A stretch of 64,000 nucleotides of DNA from the NCBI GenBank assembly GCA_963823245.1, contig CAWGKQ010000004.1, positions 286,364-350,363 of the forward strand, read 5' to 3'. The stretch comes from JAWVFM01 sp963823245 (GTDB taxonomy: Bacteria; Actinomycetota; Thermoleophilia; Solirubrobacterales; 70-9). Both the position numbers and the translations under genes were made by a program. A model generated the notes under the pieces. It ran no database searches and had not been told where the DNA came from. It saw only the letters and a list, made by a program, of their open reading frames with translations. Shown here in pieces: positions 36,963 to 45,897 of this stretch. How positions within the stretch are numbered: the first letter of the stretch is position 1; each line of letters opens with the position of its first letter.

Positions 36963-37809
36963 GCGCGAGGCTCCGGCGGGGGCCGAGACGACGGCGCCTG
37001 CCTCGGCGGGCGAGGAGGTCCTTCGCGTCGAGCACATCGCCAAGAGCTTCGGGGCGACGTCGGTATTGCGCGACGTCAACATGACGCTGCGCCGCGGAGA
37101 GGTCCTTGGCCTTCTCGGCGACAACGGGACGGGCAAGACGACGCTGATGAAGATCATCTGCGGCTTCCACAAGCAGGACAGCGGGCAGATGTCCCTCAAC
37201 GGCAAGCCCTACAAGCCGAAGAACGTCGACGACGCCCGCGCGCAGGGCATCGACACCGTCTACCAGGACCTGGCGCTGATCGACGACCTGACCGTCTACC
37301 AGAACATGTTCCTGCGCCGAGAGCGGGTGCGGAGCCCGCTGCCGTTCGTCAACAACGGCGCGATGCGCAAGGAGTCGCGAAAGGCGTTCGACGACATAGG
37401 CATCAACATTCCGACCCTCAACGCACCGGTCGCCCGCCTCTCCGGCGGCCAGCGCCAGGCGATCGCCGTCGCGCGGACGGTCTACGGGGAGGCGGACATC
37501 CTCCTGCTCGACGAGCCGCTCGCGGCGATGGGAGCCAAGGAGGGTGGCCTGATCCTCGAGCTGATCGAGCGGTTGAAGGGGGAGGGGCGAGTCTCGATCA
37601 TCATGATCCTCCACAACTACGTCCACGTGCTCGCGTCCTGCGACCGGGTCAACATGCTCCAGGACGGCGTCATCGCCCTCGACAAGCCGACGGCGGACAC
37701 GTCCGTGGAGGAGTTGACCCAGATCGTCGTCGAGGAGTACCGACGCGCCAAGGCCGAGGCCCTGAAGGCGGAGGCCGAGGGGGCCGCGCGCGCGCAGGCC
37801 GAGGCGTGA
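36955..37809 (+). CDS. Sugar ABC transporter ATP-binding protein (single ABC domain)
   Basis: 284 residues with one nucleotide-binding domain. Walker A is 'GLLGDNGTGKTTLMKIICGF' (residues 52-71), the signature is 'ARLSGGQRQAIAVARTVYGE', Walker B is 'ADILLLDEPLAAMG' and the H-loop is 'IIMILHNYVHVL'. The usual 'DEPTAALG' reads 'DEPLAAMG' here. Carbohydrate-uptake ATPases of the RbsA type carry two domains; this single-domain form is like FrcA and would act as a homodimer. A 20-residue Ala/Glu-rich tail ends the protein. It is part of the pentose operon. Confidence 0.9.
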   Translation: MAEREAPAGAETTAPASAGEEVLRVEHIAKSFGATSVLRDVNMTLRRGEVLGLLGDNGTGKTTLMKIICGFHKQDSGQMSLNGKPYKPKNVDDARAQGIDTVYQDLALIDDLTVYQNMFLRRERVRSPLPFVNNGAMRKESRKAFDDIGINIPTLNAPVARLSGGQRQAIAVARTVYGEADILLLDEPLAAMGAKEGGLILELIERLKGEGRVSIIMILHNYVHVLASCDRVNMLQDGVIALDKPTADTSVEELTQIVVEEYRRAKAEALKAEAEGAARAQAEA

Positions 37810-37838
37810 TGGTCGCCCGATCGGCCTGATCGCGCGGC

Positions 37839-39506
37839 GTGACGGCATCCGGATACGCGATCGGGGTCGACTTCGGCACCGAGTCGGGGCGCGCGCTGCT
37901 CCTCGACCTTCAGTCCGGCCGCGAGGTCGCCGTCAGCGAGTTCCCCTACGCCCACGGGGTGATTGACCGCTCGCTTCCGGGCACCGCCGAGGAGCTGCCG
38001 CCCGACTGGGCGCTCCAGGACCCCGACGACTGGGTCGCCGTGGTCGAGACGGCGATCCCCGCCGTTCTTTCCGACGCCGGGGTCTCGGGCGAGGACGTCG
38101 TCGGCCTCGGGGTCGACTTCACCTCCTGCACGGTGCTTCCCGTCACGGGCGACGGGGTGCCCCTCTGCACGCTCGGCGAATGGCGGGCGCGCCCGCACGC
38201 CTGGCCGAAGCTCTGGAAGCACCACGCGGCGCAGCCGGTGGCCGACCGGCTGAACGAGGTCGCCGCGGCCCGCGGCGAGGAGTTCCTGTCCCGCTACGGC
38301 GGCAAGCTCTCCTCCGAGTGGTACTTCCCGAAGCTGATCGAGCTCTGGCTTTCGGACCGTGAGGTCTACGACGCCTCGGCGGGCTTCATCGAGGCGACCG
38401 ACTGGATCGTCTGGCACCTGACGGGCGTCGAGAAGCGGCAGGCGTGCACGGCCGGCTACAAGGCATGCTGGTCGGCTCGCGAGGGCCTCCCCGCCGTCGA
38501 GTTCTTCGAAGCCGCCTACCCCGGCTTCTCGAACCCGGCCGAGAAGCTCGGGACCGAGTTCGCCCCGCTCGGCACCCTCGCCGGCGGGCTTCGCCCCGAG
38601 GTCGCGTCGCGGGTCGGGCTTCCGGAGGGCGTCGCAGTCGCGGTCGGGAACGTCGACTCCTTCGTCTCCGTCCCGGGCGCCGGGGTGGAGCGCCCGGAAA
38701 CCTTTTTGACGGTGGTGGGGACGTCGATCTGTGACCTCGTCATCCACCCCGACGAAATCCGCCTGCCCGGCATCACCGGGGTCGTCGAGGACGGGATCGT
38801 GCCCGGCTTCTACGGCTACGAGGCCGGGCAGGTGGCGGTCGGCGACATGCTCGCCTGGTTCGTCGAGGAGCTCGCCCGCCCGTCGAACGGCGATCCCTAC
38901 GAGGAGCTCGAGCGCGCCGCGGCCGAGATCGCGCCGGGCGCCACGGGCCTCGTGGCGCTCGACTGGTGGAACGGCAACCGTTCGATCCTCGCGGACGCCG
39001 ACCTGACGGGCGTGATCTGCGGCCTGTCGCTGCAGACGAAGCCGGCCGAGATCTACCGGGCGCTGCTCGAGTCGATCGCCTTCGGCAACCGGCGCATCAT
39101 CGACAACTTCACCGAGCACGGGCTCGAGCTCGAGGAGATCGTCGCCTGCGGCGGGATCGCGGAGAAGAGCCCGCTGGCGATGCAGCTGATCGCCGACACG
39201 ACCGGACGCTCGGTCCAGGTGCCGGCGTCGAGTCAGATCCCGGCCCGCGGCGCGGCGCTCTTCGGCGCCGTCGCAGCGGGGCCCGAGGCCGGCGGCTTCG
39301 CCGACATCGAGAGCGCGGTCGCGGCAACTCGTCCGGCGGCCGCCCGGACCTACACGCCGGATCCCGAGGCGGGCCGGGTCTACGATCTCCTCTACGCGGT
39401 CTACCGGAGCCTTTATGAGACCCTCGGCCGGAGCCAGGTCGACCTGCTCCACGAGCTGAAGCGGATCCGCGACCATCGAGGAGGCGAGAAAGGAGGCGGA
39501 GTATGA
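37839..39506 (+). CDS. araB: Ribulokinase (FGGY family)
   Basis: 555 residues, the AraB length. It begins 'GYAIGVDFGTESGRALLLDL' and contains 'VVGLGVDFTSCTVLPVTGDG', 'KLSSEWYFPKLIELWLSDRE', 'ATDWIVWHLTGVEKRQACTA' and 'GLVALDWWNGNRSILADADL' (the ribulokinase WWNGNRS block), ending with 'EEIVACGGIAEKSPLAMQLI'. It phosphorylates L-ribulose to L-ribulose-5-phosphate. The GTG start is 29 bp after the ATPase gene. Its stop overlaps the araA start (ATGA), so the two are translationally coupled. Confidence 0.93.
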   Translation: MTASGYAIGVDFGTESGRALLLDLQSGREVAVSEFPYAHGVIDRSLPGTAEELPPDWALQDPDDWVAVVETAIPAVLSDAGVSGEDVVGLGVDFTSCTVLPVTGDGVPLCTLGEWRARPHAWPKLWKHHAAQPVADRLNEVAAARGEEFLSRYGGKLSSEWYFPKLIELWLSDREVYDASAGFIEATDWIVWHLTGVEKRQACTAGYKACWSAREGLPAVEFFEAAYPGFSNPAEKLGTEFAPLGTLAGGLRPEVASRVGLPEGVAVAVGNVDSFVSVPGAGVERPETFLTVVGTSICDLVIHPDEIRLPGITGVVEDGIVPGFYGYEAGQVAVGDMLAWFVEELARPSNGDPYEELERAAAEIAPGATGLVALDWWNGNRSILADADLTGVICGLSLQTKPAEIYRALLESIAFGNRRIIDNFTEHGLELEEIVACGGIAEKSPLAMQLIADTTGRSVQVPASSQIPARGAALFGAVAAGPEAGGFADIESAVAATRPAAARTYTPDPEAGRVYDLLYAVYRSLYETLGRSQVDLLHELKRIRDHRGGEKGGGV

Positions 39507-40903
39507 GCGAGCAGGCCCAGCCCCGGATCGGACTGCTGGGGATCATGCAGGAGCTCTACGACGACATGGTGCCGGGGATCACCGATCACCAGGCGGCCTA
39601 CGCGAAGCAGGTCGGCGATCAGCTCGGGGGAGCCGCCGACATCGTCGTCGTGCCGCCCGCCCGCAACCGCGATGACGTCGAGCGCGCCGTCTCCGATCTC
39701 GCCGGCGAGGGCGTCGACGGGATCATGATCGTGATGCTGACGTACGGCCCGGCGATGAGGACCGTGCGGGCGCTTCTCGACAATCGCCTGCCTCTGCTGC
39801 TCGCCAACATCCAGCCGGAGCGGTCGGTGACGGCCGAGTGGGATATGGCCGACCTGACCTACAACCAGGGCATCCACGGCGCCCAGGATCAGGCCAACGC
39901 CCTCGTCCGCTCGATGATCCCGTTCTCGGTGATCACCGGCGACTGGCGCTCCGACGCCTTCGCGGACGCGTTCGAGTCCTGGGCCGGGGCGGCGCGCGCC
40001 GTGACGGCTCTCCGCTCGACCAGGATCGCGCTCTTCGGCTATCCGATGAACGGGATGGGCGACATCCTCTACGACCAGCCGGCTGCGCTTCGCAGGCTCG
40101 GGCCCCTGGTCGTCAACGAGGACCTCGGCGCGCTCCACTCCCGCATGCAGGCGGTCGGCGACGCCGACATCGAGGCGCTGCTCGGCCGCAATGCGGAGCG
40201 GTTCGCCGTCGATGAGGCGCTGCCGCGCGAGCAGCACGCCTACGCCGCGAGGTTCGAGCTCGCGATCCGGGCGCTGCTCGAGGAGAAGGGCTACCAGGCA
40301 TGGTCCGCGCACTTCGACTCGGTCGGCGGGGACGGGCGCTTCGAGCAGCTGCCGCTGCTCGCGGCCTCGAATCTGATGGCGGACGGCTACGGGTACGCGG
40401 CCGAGGGCGACACCAACACCGCGACGCTCATGGTCGCGAGCCAGGCGATGATCGGCGACGCCCACTTCAGCGAGATGTACGCGATGGACTGGGAGCTCGA
40501 CTCGGTGCTGATCAGCCACATGGGCGAGGGGAACTGGAAGGTGGCCCGCCGCGATCGCCCGGTCCGGCTCGTCGATCGCGAGCTCGGCATCGGCGGGCTC
40601 GGCAACCCGCCGACGACGGTCTTCTCCGCCGAGCCGGGCGTCGCGACGACGGCGGCGCTCGTCCCGCTCGAGGGCGAGCTTTACCGGCTGGTGGTCGCGC
40701 GCGGCGAGGTCCTCGACACCCCCGAGTTGCCGAACGTCGAGATGCCGTACTTCCACTTCAGGCCCGACAGCGGTATGGAGCCGTTCATGGACGACTGGCT
40801 CCGCCTCGGCGGCCCGCACCACTTCGTCGCCAACCTCGGCGACCAGACCGGCCCCTGGCGCCGCTTCGCGGAGCTCCTCGAGCTCGAACTCGAGGAGATC
40901 TAG
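39503..40903 (+). CDS. araA: L-arabinose isomerase-family protein
   Basis: 466 residues. The family's four metal/catalytic positions can be placed: Glu in 'GYAAEGDTNTATLMVASQ', Glu in 'HFSEMYAMDWELD', His in 'SVLISHMGEGNWKVA' and His in 'LRLGGPHHFVANLGD', corresponding to E306, E333, H350 and H450 of the E. coli enzyme. Sequence outside these blocks is divergent from E. coli AraA, so it belongs to a distant AraA group, possibly with fucose-isomerase-like specificity. Position between araB and araD supports conversion of L-arabinose to L-ribulose. A ribosome site ('aaaggaggcgga') overlaps the araB end. Confidence 0.88.
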   Translation: MSEQAQPRIGLLGIMQELYDDMVPGITDHQAAYAKQVGDQLGGAADIVVVPPARNRDDVERAVSDLAGEGVDGIMIVMLTYGPAMRTVRALLDNRLPLLLANIQPERSVTAEWDMADLTYNQGIHGAQDQANALVRSMIPFSVITGDWRSDAFADAFESWAGAARAVTALRSTRIALFGYPMNGMGDILYDQPAALRRLGPLVVNEDLGALHSRMQAVGDADIEALLGRNAERFAVDEALPREQHAYAARFELAIRALLEEKGYQAWSAHFDSVGGDGRFEQLPLLAASNLMADGYGYAAEGDTNTATLMVASQAMIGDAHFSEMYAMDWELDSVLISHMGEGNWKVARRDRPVRLVDRELGIGGLGNPPTTVFSAEPGVATTAALVPLEGELYRLVVARGEVLDTPELPNVEMPYFHFRPDSGMEPFMDDWLRLGGPHHFVANLGDQTGPWRRFAELLELELEEI

Positions 40904-40908
40904 TCTCC

Positions 40909-41601
40909 GTGGGCTCGCTGCGCGAGGAGGTCCTCGAGGCGAACCTGGCGCTGCCGGAGCACGGGCTGGTGACCCTCACCTGGGGGAACGTGAGCGCCAT
41001 CGACCGCGCCCGCGGGTTCGTCGCGATCAAGCCGAGCGGCGTCGACTACGCGGCGATGAGCGCCGAGGACATCGTCGTCTGTGACCTCGACGGCAACGTG
41101 GTCGAGGGGACCCGACGGCCCTCGACCGACACGCCGACGCACCTGGCGCTCTACCGCGCGTTCGACGCGATCGGCGGGATCGTCCACACCCACTCGACCT
41201 GGGCGACGGCGTGGGCGCAGGCCGAGCGCGAGATCCCGCCCCTCGGCACCACCCACGCCGACCTCTGCCCGGCCGCGATCCCTCTAACGCGCGCGCTGGC
41301 GGCCGAGGAGATTGCCGAGGGCTACGAGGAGGCGACCGGGGCGACGCTCGTAGAGGCCGTGGGCAAAGGAGGCGGCGCCGAGGTCGTCCCCTGCGCGCTC
41401 GTGCGTGGGCACGGCCCATTCTGCTGGGGGGCGGACGCGGCGACCGCGGTCGAAGCGGCGGTCACGCTCGAGGAGGTCGCCCGCCTGGCGTTGCTGACGA
41501 CGCTGATCGAGCCCGACGCGGGACCCCTGGCGGCGGCGATCCGCGACAAGCACTTCGAGCGCAAGCACGGGCCGCACGCCTACTACGGCCAGCCCTCCTG
41601 A
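40909..41601 (+). CDS. araD: L-ribulose-5-phosphate 4-epimerase
   Basis: 230 residues of the class II aldolase/AraD fold. Zinc ligands and neighbours are in 'GGIVHTHSTWATAWAQAERE' (His-x-His), 'PLGTTHADLCPAAIPLTRAL' and 'VVPCALVRGHGPFCWGADAA'. N-terminal 'VTLTWGNVSAIDRARGFVAI' and 'IKPSGVDYAAMSAEDIVVCD' bind phosphate. It converts L-ribulose-5-phosphate into D-xylulose-5-phosphate, completing the arabinose route. The GTG start is five bases after araA. Class II L-fuculose aldolases share the fold, but the neighbourhood and length favour AraD. Confidence 0.93.
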   Translation: MGSLREEVLEANLALPEHGLVTLTWGNVSAIDRARGFVAIKPSGVDYAAMSAEDIVVCDLDGNVVEGTRRPSTDTPTHLALYRAFDAIGGIVHTHSTWATAWAQAEREIPPLGTTHADLCPAAIPLTRALAAEEIAEGYEEATGATLVEAVGKGGGAEVVPCALVRGHGPFCWGADAATAVEAAVTLEEVARLALLTTLIEPDAGPLAAAIRDKHFERKHGPHAYYGQPS

Positions 41602-41636
41602 GCCCGGACGCAGAAAGGCGCCGGCTTCCTGAGGTC

Positions 41637-42908
41637 GTGCTCGGCGACGACGCGATCGCGCGGCTCGCCGACCACGGCCGCGACGAGGGGTGGGCGAGCG
41701 CGTTGCTCGTGATGGACCCGAACACCGAGGAGGCCGCGGGCGGCGCGGTCGCCGATGCGCTCGCCGGCGCCGGCGTGGAGCCCGGCGCGTTCCGCTTCCC
41801 GGAGCGCAGCGGTCTGAGGGCGACGTCGGAGAACGCGGAGGCCGTGCGCGCCCGCCTGCGCCGTGACCGGCCGGACGCGCTGCTCGCCGTCGGGTCGGGC
41901 GTCCTCACCGACATCACGCGCTGGGCGGCCCATCTCGAGGGGCGCGACTTTGTGAGCGTGCCCACGGCGGCGTCGATGGACGGCTACGCCTCGAGCGTCG
42001 CGGCGATGCAGATCGACGGCGTAAAGGTCACCTACCCGGCGCGGGCCCCGGAGGCGATCTTCGCCGACGCGCGCGTGGTGGCGGCGGCGCCGATCGAGAT
42101 GGCCCGCTCCGGCCTCGGCGACCTGATGGCGAAGGCGTCGGCCCGGACCGACTGGCAGGCGGCGCACCTGCTGCTCGGTGAGTCGTTCGACGGGGACGTG
42201 GTGGAGCGGGTGAGAAGGCCGCTCGAGCGCGCGGCGGCCGGCGTCGAGGAGATCCTGCGAGGGGAGCCGAGCGCGGTTCGCGGGCTGGCCGGTGGGCTGA
42301 TCGAGTCCGGCGTCGCGATGGCGATTGTCGGCAGCTCGCGGCCGGCGAGCGGCTGCGAGCACCATGCCTCCCACTTCTGGGACCTGCTCGCGGCGCGGGG
42401 CCTGCGGCGGCCGGCGGCGCACGGCCTCCAGGTCGGCTACGCGACCCGGTTCGCGATCCGCCTGCAGCACTTCGCCTTCGGCGGCGGCGTCGGCTCGGTA
42501 GCTCGGCCGCTCCCGTGGGAGCCGTTCGGCGCCGAGGCGAGGGCGTGGCTCGGCGACCCCTCGCCGGAAATCGCCGCCGCGGCCGAGGACAAGCGGCGGT
42601 TCGTCGTCGGCGGCCTGGCTCGCTGGCCGCCTGACGCGGAGCGCTGGGAGGCCGTGCGGGCGGCCCTGGCGCCGGCGCTGGCGGCGCATCCGGCGGTCGA
42701 GCGGGCACTCGAGAAGGCCGGCATCCCGGCGGCCCCCGGCTTCGCCGGCGTCGATTCGCGGACGCTCGTCGCGACCTTCCGCTACGCGAACCGCCTGCGC
42801 GCCCGCTACACGACGCTCGACTTCCTCGAGGGGCAGGGAATGCTCGACGAGGCGCTGGAAGTGGCCCTCGGGCCGCCTACCAGCGATCGTGGACGTGCTC
42901 GCGAATGA
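41637..42908 (+). CDS. araM: AraM-like sn-glycerol-1-phosphate dehydrogenase
   Basis: About 423 residues in the iron/zinc alcohol-dehydrogenase fold. It shows 'DALLAVGSGVLTDITRWAAH' (the GSGxxxD nucleotide block), 'DFVSVPTAASMDGYASSVAA', 'GLGDLMAKASARTDWQAAHL' and metal ligands in 'PASGCEHHASHFWDLLA' and 'AAHGLQVGYATRFAI'. Bacillus AraM, in the arabinose operon of that organism, makes sn-glycerol-1-phosphate from dihydroxyacetone phosphate. Here too it ends an ara operon. I chose the GTG at 41637; a CTG overlapping the araD stop would add 13 residues. Its last 32 bases overlap the convergent aldo/keto reductase gene. Confidence 0.87.
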   Translation: MLGDDAIARLADHGRDEGWASALLVMDPNTEEAAGGAVADALAGAGVEPGAFRFPERSGLRATSENAEAVRARLRRDRPDALLAVGSGVLTDITRWAAHLEGRDFVSVPTAASMDGYASSVAAMQIDGVKVTYPARAPEAIFADARVVAAAPIEMARSGLGDLMAKASARTDWQAAHLLLGESFDGDVVERVRRPLERAAAGVEEILRGEPSAVRGLAGGLIESGVAMAIVGSSRPASGCEHHASHFWDLLAARGLRRPAAHGLQVGYATRFAIRLQHFAFGGGVGSVARPLPWEPFGAEARAWLGDPSPEIAAAAEDKRRFVVGGLARWPPDAERWEAVRAALAPALAAHPAVERALEKAGIPAAPGFAGVDSRTLVATFRYANRLRARYTTLDFLEGQGMLDEALEVALGPPTSDRGRARE

Positions 42909-43860
42909 GCCCGTTGTAGACCTCGGTGGCGCCGGCCTGCTGCTCGTCGGTCAACGGCGGGAGCGCCGCGACGGCGGCGTTCTGGCGCGCCTGGTCGGCG
43001 TTGCGCGCGCCCGGGATGACGGCGCTCGTGCCGGGCTGGTCGATCACCCATCGAAGAGCGAACTGCGCCATCGTCGAGCCGGGCTCGACGAGCTCGGCGA
43101 GCTCGCGGACGGCCGCCAGGCCGACCTCGAACGGGACGCCGGCAAACGTCTCACCGACGTCGAACTCCTCACCGTGCCGGTTGAAGCTGCGGTGGTCGTC
43201 TGGGGCGAAGACCGTGCTCTCGTCGTAGCGCCCCGAGAGGAGGCCAGAGGCGAGCGGGACCCGGGCGATGATCCCGACCCCGACCGCCTGGGCGCGGGGG
43301 AGCACCTCCTCGAGCGGCTTGCGACGGAAGCAGTTGAGGATGATCTGCACGCTGGCGACGTTCGGACGCTCGATCGCCCGGAGCGCCTGGGCGCAGGTCT
43401 CGACCGAGACGCCGTAGGCCGAAACCCGCCCGGCCTCGACCATCTCGTCGAGGGCGTCGAAGACGGCGTCGTCCTCGTAGACCTCGCTCGGCGGGCAATG
43501 GAGCTGCACGAGATCGATCGTCTCGACCTCGAGGTTGGTCCGGGAGCGGTCGTTCCAGGCGAGGAAGCTCTCGCGGTTGTAGTTCTCCGGGACCTGGTCG
43601 ACCCGCCGGCCCATCTTCGTCGCGACCAGGAGCCCGCCGTCGGGGTGTCGTGAGCGCAGCTCAGCGCAGAACCGCTCGCTGCGGCCGTCGCCGTAGACGT
43701 CGGCGGTATCGAAGAAGGTGATGCCCGCGTCGACGGCCGCGTCGAGGGTGGCGCGCGCGGCGTCGGGCTCGACGTCTCCCCAGTCGGCGCCGAGCTGCCA
43801 TGTGCCGAGGCCGACGACGCCGACCGAGCGGCCCAGGCGGTCGATCCGACGTTGCTCCAC
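42877..43860 (-). CDS. Aldo/keto reductase
   Basis: 327 residues. The catalytic tetrad can be placed: Asp in 'GITFFDTADVYGDGRSE', Tyr in the same block, Lys in 'LLVATKMGRRVDQVPE' and His in 'IDLVQLHCPPSEVYEDD'. Cofactor-binding 'TSAVIPGARNADQARQNAAV' is at the C-terminus. It is of the AKR11/YdjG-type subgroup that reduces aldehydes or sugars with NAD(P)H. It starts with GTG, is divergent from the uridylyltransferase gene (29 bp) and overlaps the 3' end of araM by 32 bases. Involvement in pentose metabolism is possible but not shown. Confidence 0.88.
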   Translation of the reverse strand: MEQRRIDRLGRSVGVVGLGTWQLGADWGDVEPDAARATLDAAVDAGITFFDTADVYGDGRSERFCAELRSRHPDGGLLVATKMGRRVDQVPENYNRESFLAWNDRSRTNLEVETIDLVQLHCPPSEVYEDDAVFDALDEMVEAGRVSAYGVSVETCAQALRAIERPNVASVQIILNCFRRKPLEEVLPRAQAVGVGIIARVPLASGLLSGRYDESTVFAPDDHRSFNRHGEEFDVGETFAGVPFEVGLAAVRELAELVEPGSTMAQFALRWVIDQPGTSAVIPGARNADQARQNAAVAALPPLTDEQQAGATEVYNGLIREHVHDRW

Positions 43861-43889
43861 ACCTAGATGTAAGCGAGAATCGCGCCGCG

Positions 43890-45266
43890 ATGACCGCCGA
43901 CGGCCTTCGGGCCGCAGAGGAGAAGATGCGCGACGCGGGCCAGCCCGAGGAGGCGATCCGGGCCTTCGGCAACGCCTACCGCCGGTTCGTCGATGGCGAG
44001 CGCGGGCTGCTACCGAGCGCCGAGCTGGAGCCGGTCGGCGAGGTGCCCGGGCTCGAGGCGCTGCCCGATGCGGGCGCCGACGCGCTTGCTGCGGTCGCCG
44101 TGATCAAGCTCAACGGGGGCCTCGCGACGACCATGGGGCTGCGGCACCCGAAGTCGCTGATCGAGGCCCGCGACGGTCGCACCTTCCTCGACTTGATCGT
44201 GGGCCAGATCCTGGCGCTGCGGCTACGGCACGGGATTCGCTTGCCGCTCCTGCTGATGGACAGCGAGGCGACCCGGGCCGACACGCTGGAAGCGCTTCGC
44301 GCCTACCCCGAGCTCGGCGACGAGCTGCCGCTCGACTTCCTGCAGAGCATGATCCCGAAGCTCGACGCGAGCGAGCTCGCCCCGGTGAGCTGGCCGCGCG
44401 AGCCGGCGCTCGAGTGGTGCCCACCGGGCCACGGCGACGTTTTCGGAGCCCTGCGGAGGTCGGGTGCCGTCGCCGCGCTCCGCGATCAGGGCTTCGAGTG
44501 GGCCATGATCTCCAACGCCGACAACCTCGGCGCCATGCCCGACGCGAGGATCGCCGGCCATCTCGCGGCGGAGCGAATCCCGTTCCTCGTCGAGGTGGTC
44601 GAGGGGACCGAGGCCGACCGCAAGGGCGGCCACATCGCCAGGCGCATCGCCGACGGGCGGCTGGTGCTGCGCGAGACGGCGCAGACGCCGCCCGAAGACG
44701 AGGAGTCGTTCCGCGACTTCCGCAGATGGCGCTACTACAACACCAACAGCATCTGGATCGATCTGCGGGCGCTGGACGGCGTCCTCGACGACCGGGGCGG
44801 GGTCCTCGAGCTGCCGCTCATCGTCAACCGCAAGACAGTCGACCCGCGCGAGGAGGACTCGCCCGGTGTCATTCAGCTCGAGGGCGCGATGGGCGCGGCC
44901 ATCGAGAGCTTCGAGGGGGCCAGCGTGCTGCGGGTCCCGCGGACCCGCTTCGCGCCGGTCAAGACCACCGACGACCTTCTGTTGCTGCGATCCGACGTCT
45001 ACGAGGTCGGCGACGACCTCGCCGTCGAGCCGGTGCCGTCGCGGCGCGGCCGGCTTCCCTTCGTCGAGCTCGACCGGCGCTTCTACCGCCTGCTCGACGA
45101 CTTCGACGCCCGCTTCCCGGCGGGTCCCCCGTCACTGGTCCAGGCTGAGCGCCTGGTCGTTCGCGGCGACGCCACGTTCGGCGCCGGGGTCGTCGTCCGA
45201 GGCTCGGTTGAGCTCGAGGCTTCGGAGCCGATGACGATCGCTCCTGAGACCGTGCTCGAGGGATAG
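43890..45266 (+). CDS. UTP-glucose-1-phosphate uridylyltransferase, eukaryotic-type (UDPGP family)
   Basis: 458 residues. The UTP-binding loop is 'VIKLNGGLATTMGLRHPKSL', and the family blocks 'EWCPPGHGDVFGALRRSG', 'FEWAMISNADNLGAMPDARI', 'FRRWRYYNTNSIWIDLRALD' and 'VPRTRFAPVKTTDDLLLLRS' follow. This is the UGP2/UDPGP family rather than bacterial GalU. It makes UDP-glucose from glucose-1-phosphate and UTP for glycans. The start is the ATG at 43890. Ugd at 63247 would use its product. A left-handed helix-like tail ('VVRGSVELEASEPMTIAPET') ends the protein. Confidence 0.88.
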   Translation: MTADGLRAAEEKMRDAGQPEEAIRAFGNAYRRFVDGERGLLPSAELEPVGEVPGLEALPDAGADALAAVAVIKLNGGLATTMGLRHPKSLIEARDGRTFLDLIVGQILALRLRHGIRLPLLLMDSEATRADTLEALRAYPELGDELPLDFLQSMIPKLDASELAPVSWPREPALEWCPPGHGDVFGALRRSGAVAALRDQGFEWAMISNADNLGAMPDARIAGHLAAERIPFLVEVVEGTEADRKGGHIARRIADGRLVLRETAQTPPEDEESFRDFRRWRYYNTNSIWIDLRALDGVLDDRGGVLELPLIVNRKTVDPREEDSPGVIQLEGAMGAAIESFEGASVLRVPRTRFAPVKTTDDLLLLRSDVYEVGDDLAVEPVPSRRGRLPFVELDRRFYRLLDDFDARFPAGPPSLVQAERLVVRGDATFGAGVVVRGSVELEASEPMTIAPETVLEG

Positions 45267-45282
45267 CGCCGGAAGCAGGTGC

Positions 45283-45897
45283 TCAGCCTGCGAGGGCGGC
45301 GGCGACGGAGGCGACGAACAGCTTGCGCGCCTCGGCCAGCTCCGCGGTCTCGCCGCGCTCGATCCGCTCGAGCGTCAGGCCCTCGAGGCCCGCCATGATC
45401 AGCGTGACGGCGGCGCCGATGTGACGGCGCTCGACGCCGGCCGAGCGAAGCAGCTCGCCGATGACCTCGCGCCAGCCGTCCTTCACCTCCCGCAGGATCG
45501 AGCGCACGTCCTCCTCCACCACCGAAACGGCGTTCAGGTCGAAGTAGGCGCGGGCGATGCGCTCGTCACGGTCGAGGATCCGCCGCACGCCGGCAGCCGT
45601 GCCCTCCACGATCTCCTCGACCCCGGCCGCGGCGCCGATTCCGGCGACAACCTCGGCCGTGATCTCGTCGCCGACCTGGCGAGCGGCGGCCGCCACCAAC
45701 CCCCGCTTCGAGCCGAAGTGGTAGGAGATCAGCGCCTTGCTCTCGCCGGCGCGCAGGGAGACCTTCGCCATCGTGAGCCCCGCGTAGCCGTCTGCGAGCA
45801 GGGTCTCGTAGCCGGCTGCGAGGATCCGCTCCCGAGCGCCGGTCGACGGCCGGCCCAGTCTTGCTCGATCCGGCGCCGGGCCGGCGCCGCGGGTCAC
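45283..45897 (-). CDS. TetR-family regulator, co-transcribed with R2lox
   Basis: 204 residues. The helix-turn-helix domain is 'ARERILAAGYETLLADGYAG' and 'SLRAGESKALISYHFGSKRG', and the C-terminal half resembles the TetR_C ligand domains with 'ILDRDERIARAYFDLNAVSV'. The GTG start at 45897 overlaps the R2lox stop as GTGA, so the two are made from one message. A TetR gene (Rv0232) also adjoins R2lox (Rv0233) in Mycobacterium tuberculosis. A palindrome upstream of the R2lox gene (46907-46928) is its likely operator. The effector is unknown; a fatty acid or acyl-CoA is a guess. Confidence 0.85.
   Translation of the reverse strand: MTRGAGPAPDRARLGRPSTGARERILAAGYETLLADGYAGLTMAKVSLRAGESKALISYHFGSKRGLVAAAARQVGDEITAEVVAGIGAAAGVEEIVEGTAAGVRRILDRDERIARAYFDLNAVSVVEEDVRSILREVKDGWREVIGELLRSAGVERRHIGAAVTLIMAGLEGLTLERIERGETAELAEARKLFVASVAAALAG

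Noticed and set aside
37501..37560. Inactive ABC ATPase because Walker B reads DEPLAAMG
   Set aside because: The catalytic Glu, Walker A Lys, signature and H-loop His are all present; Leu for Thr after DEP is a tolerated change.
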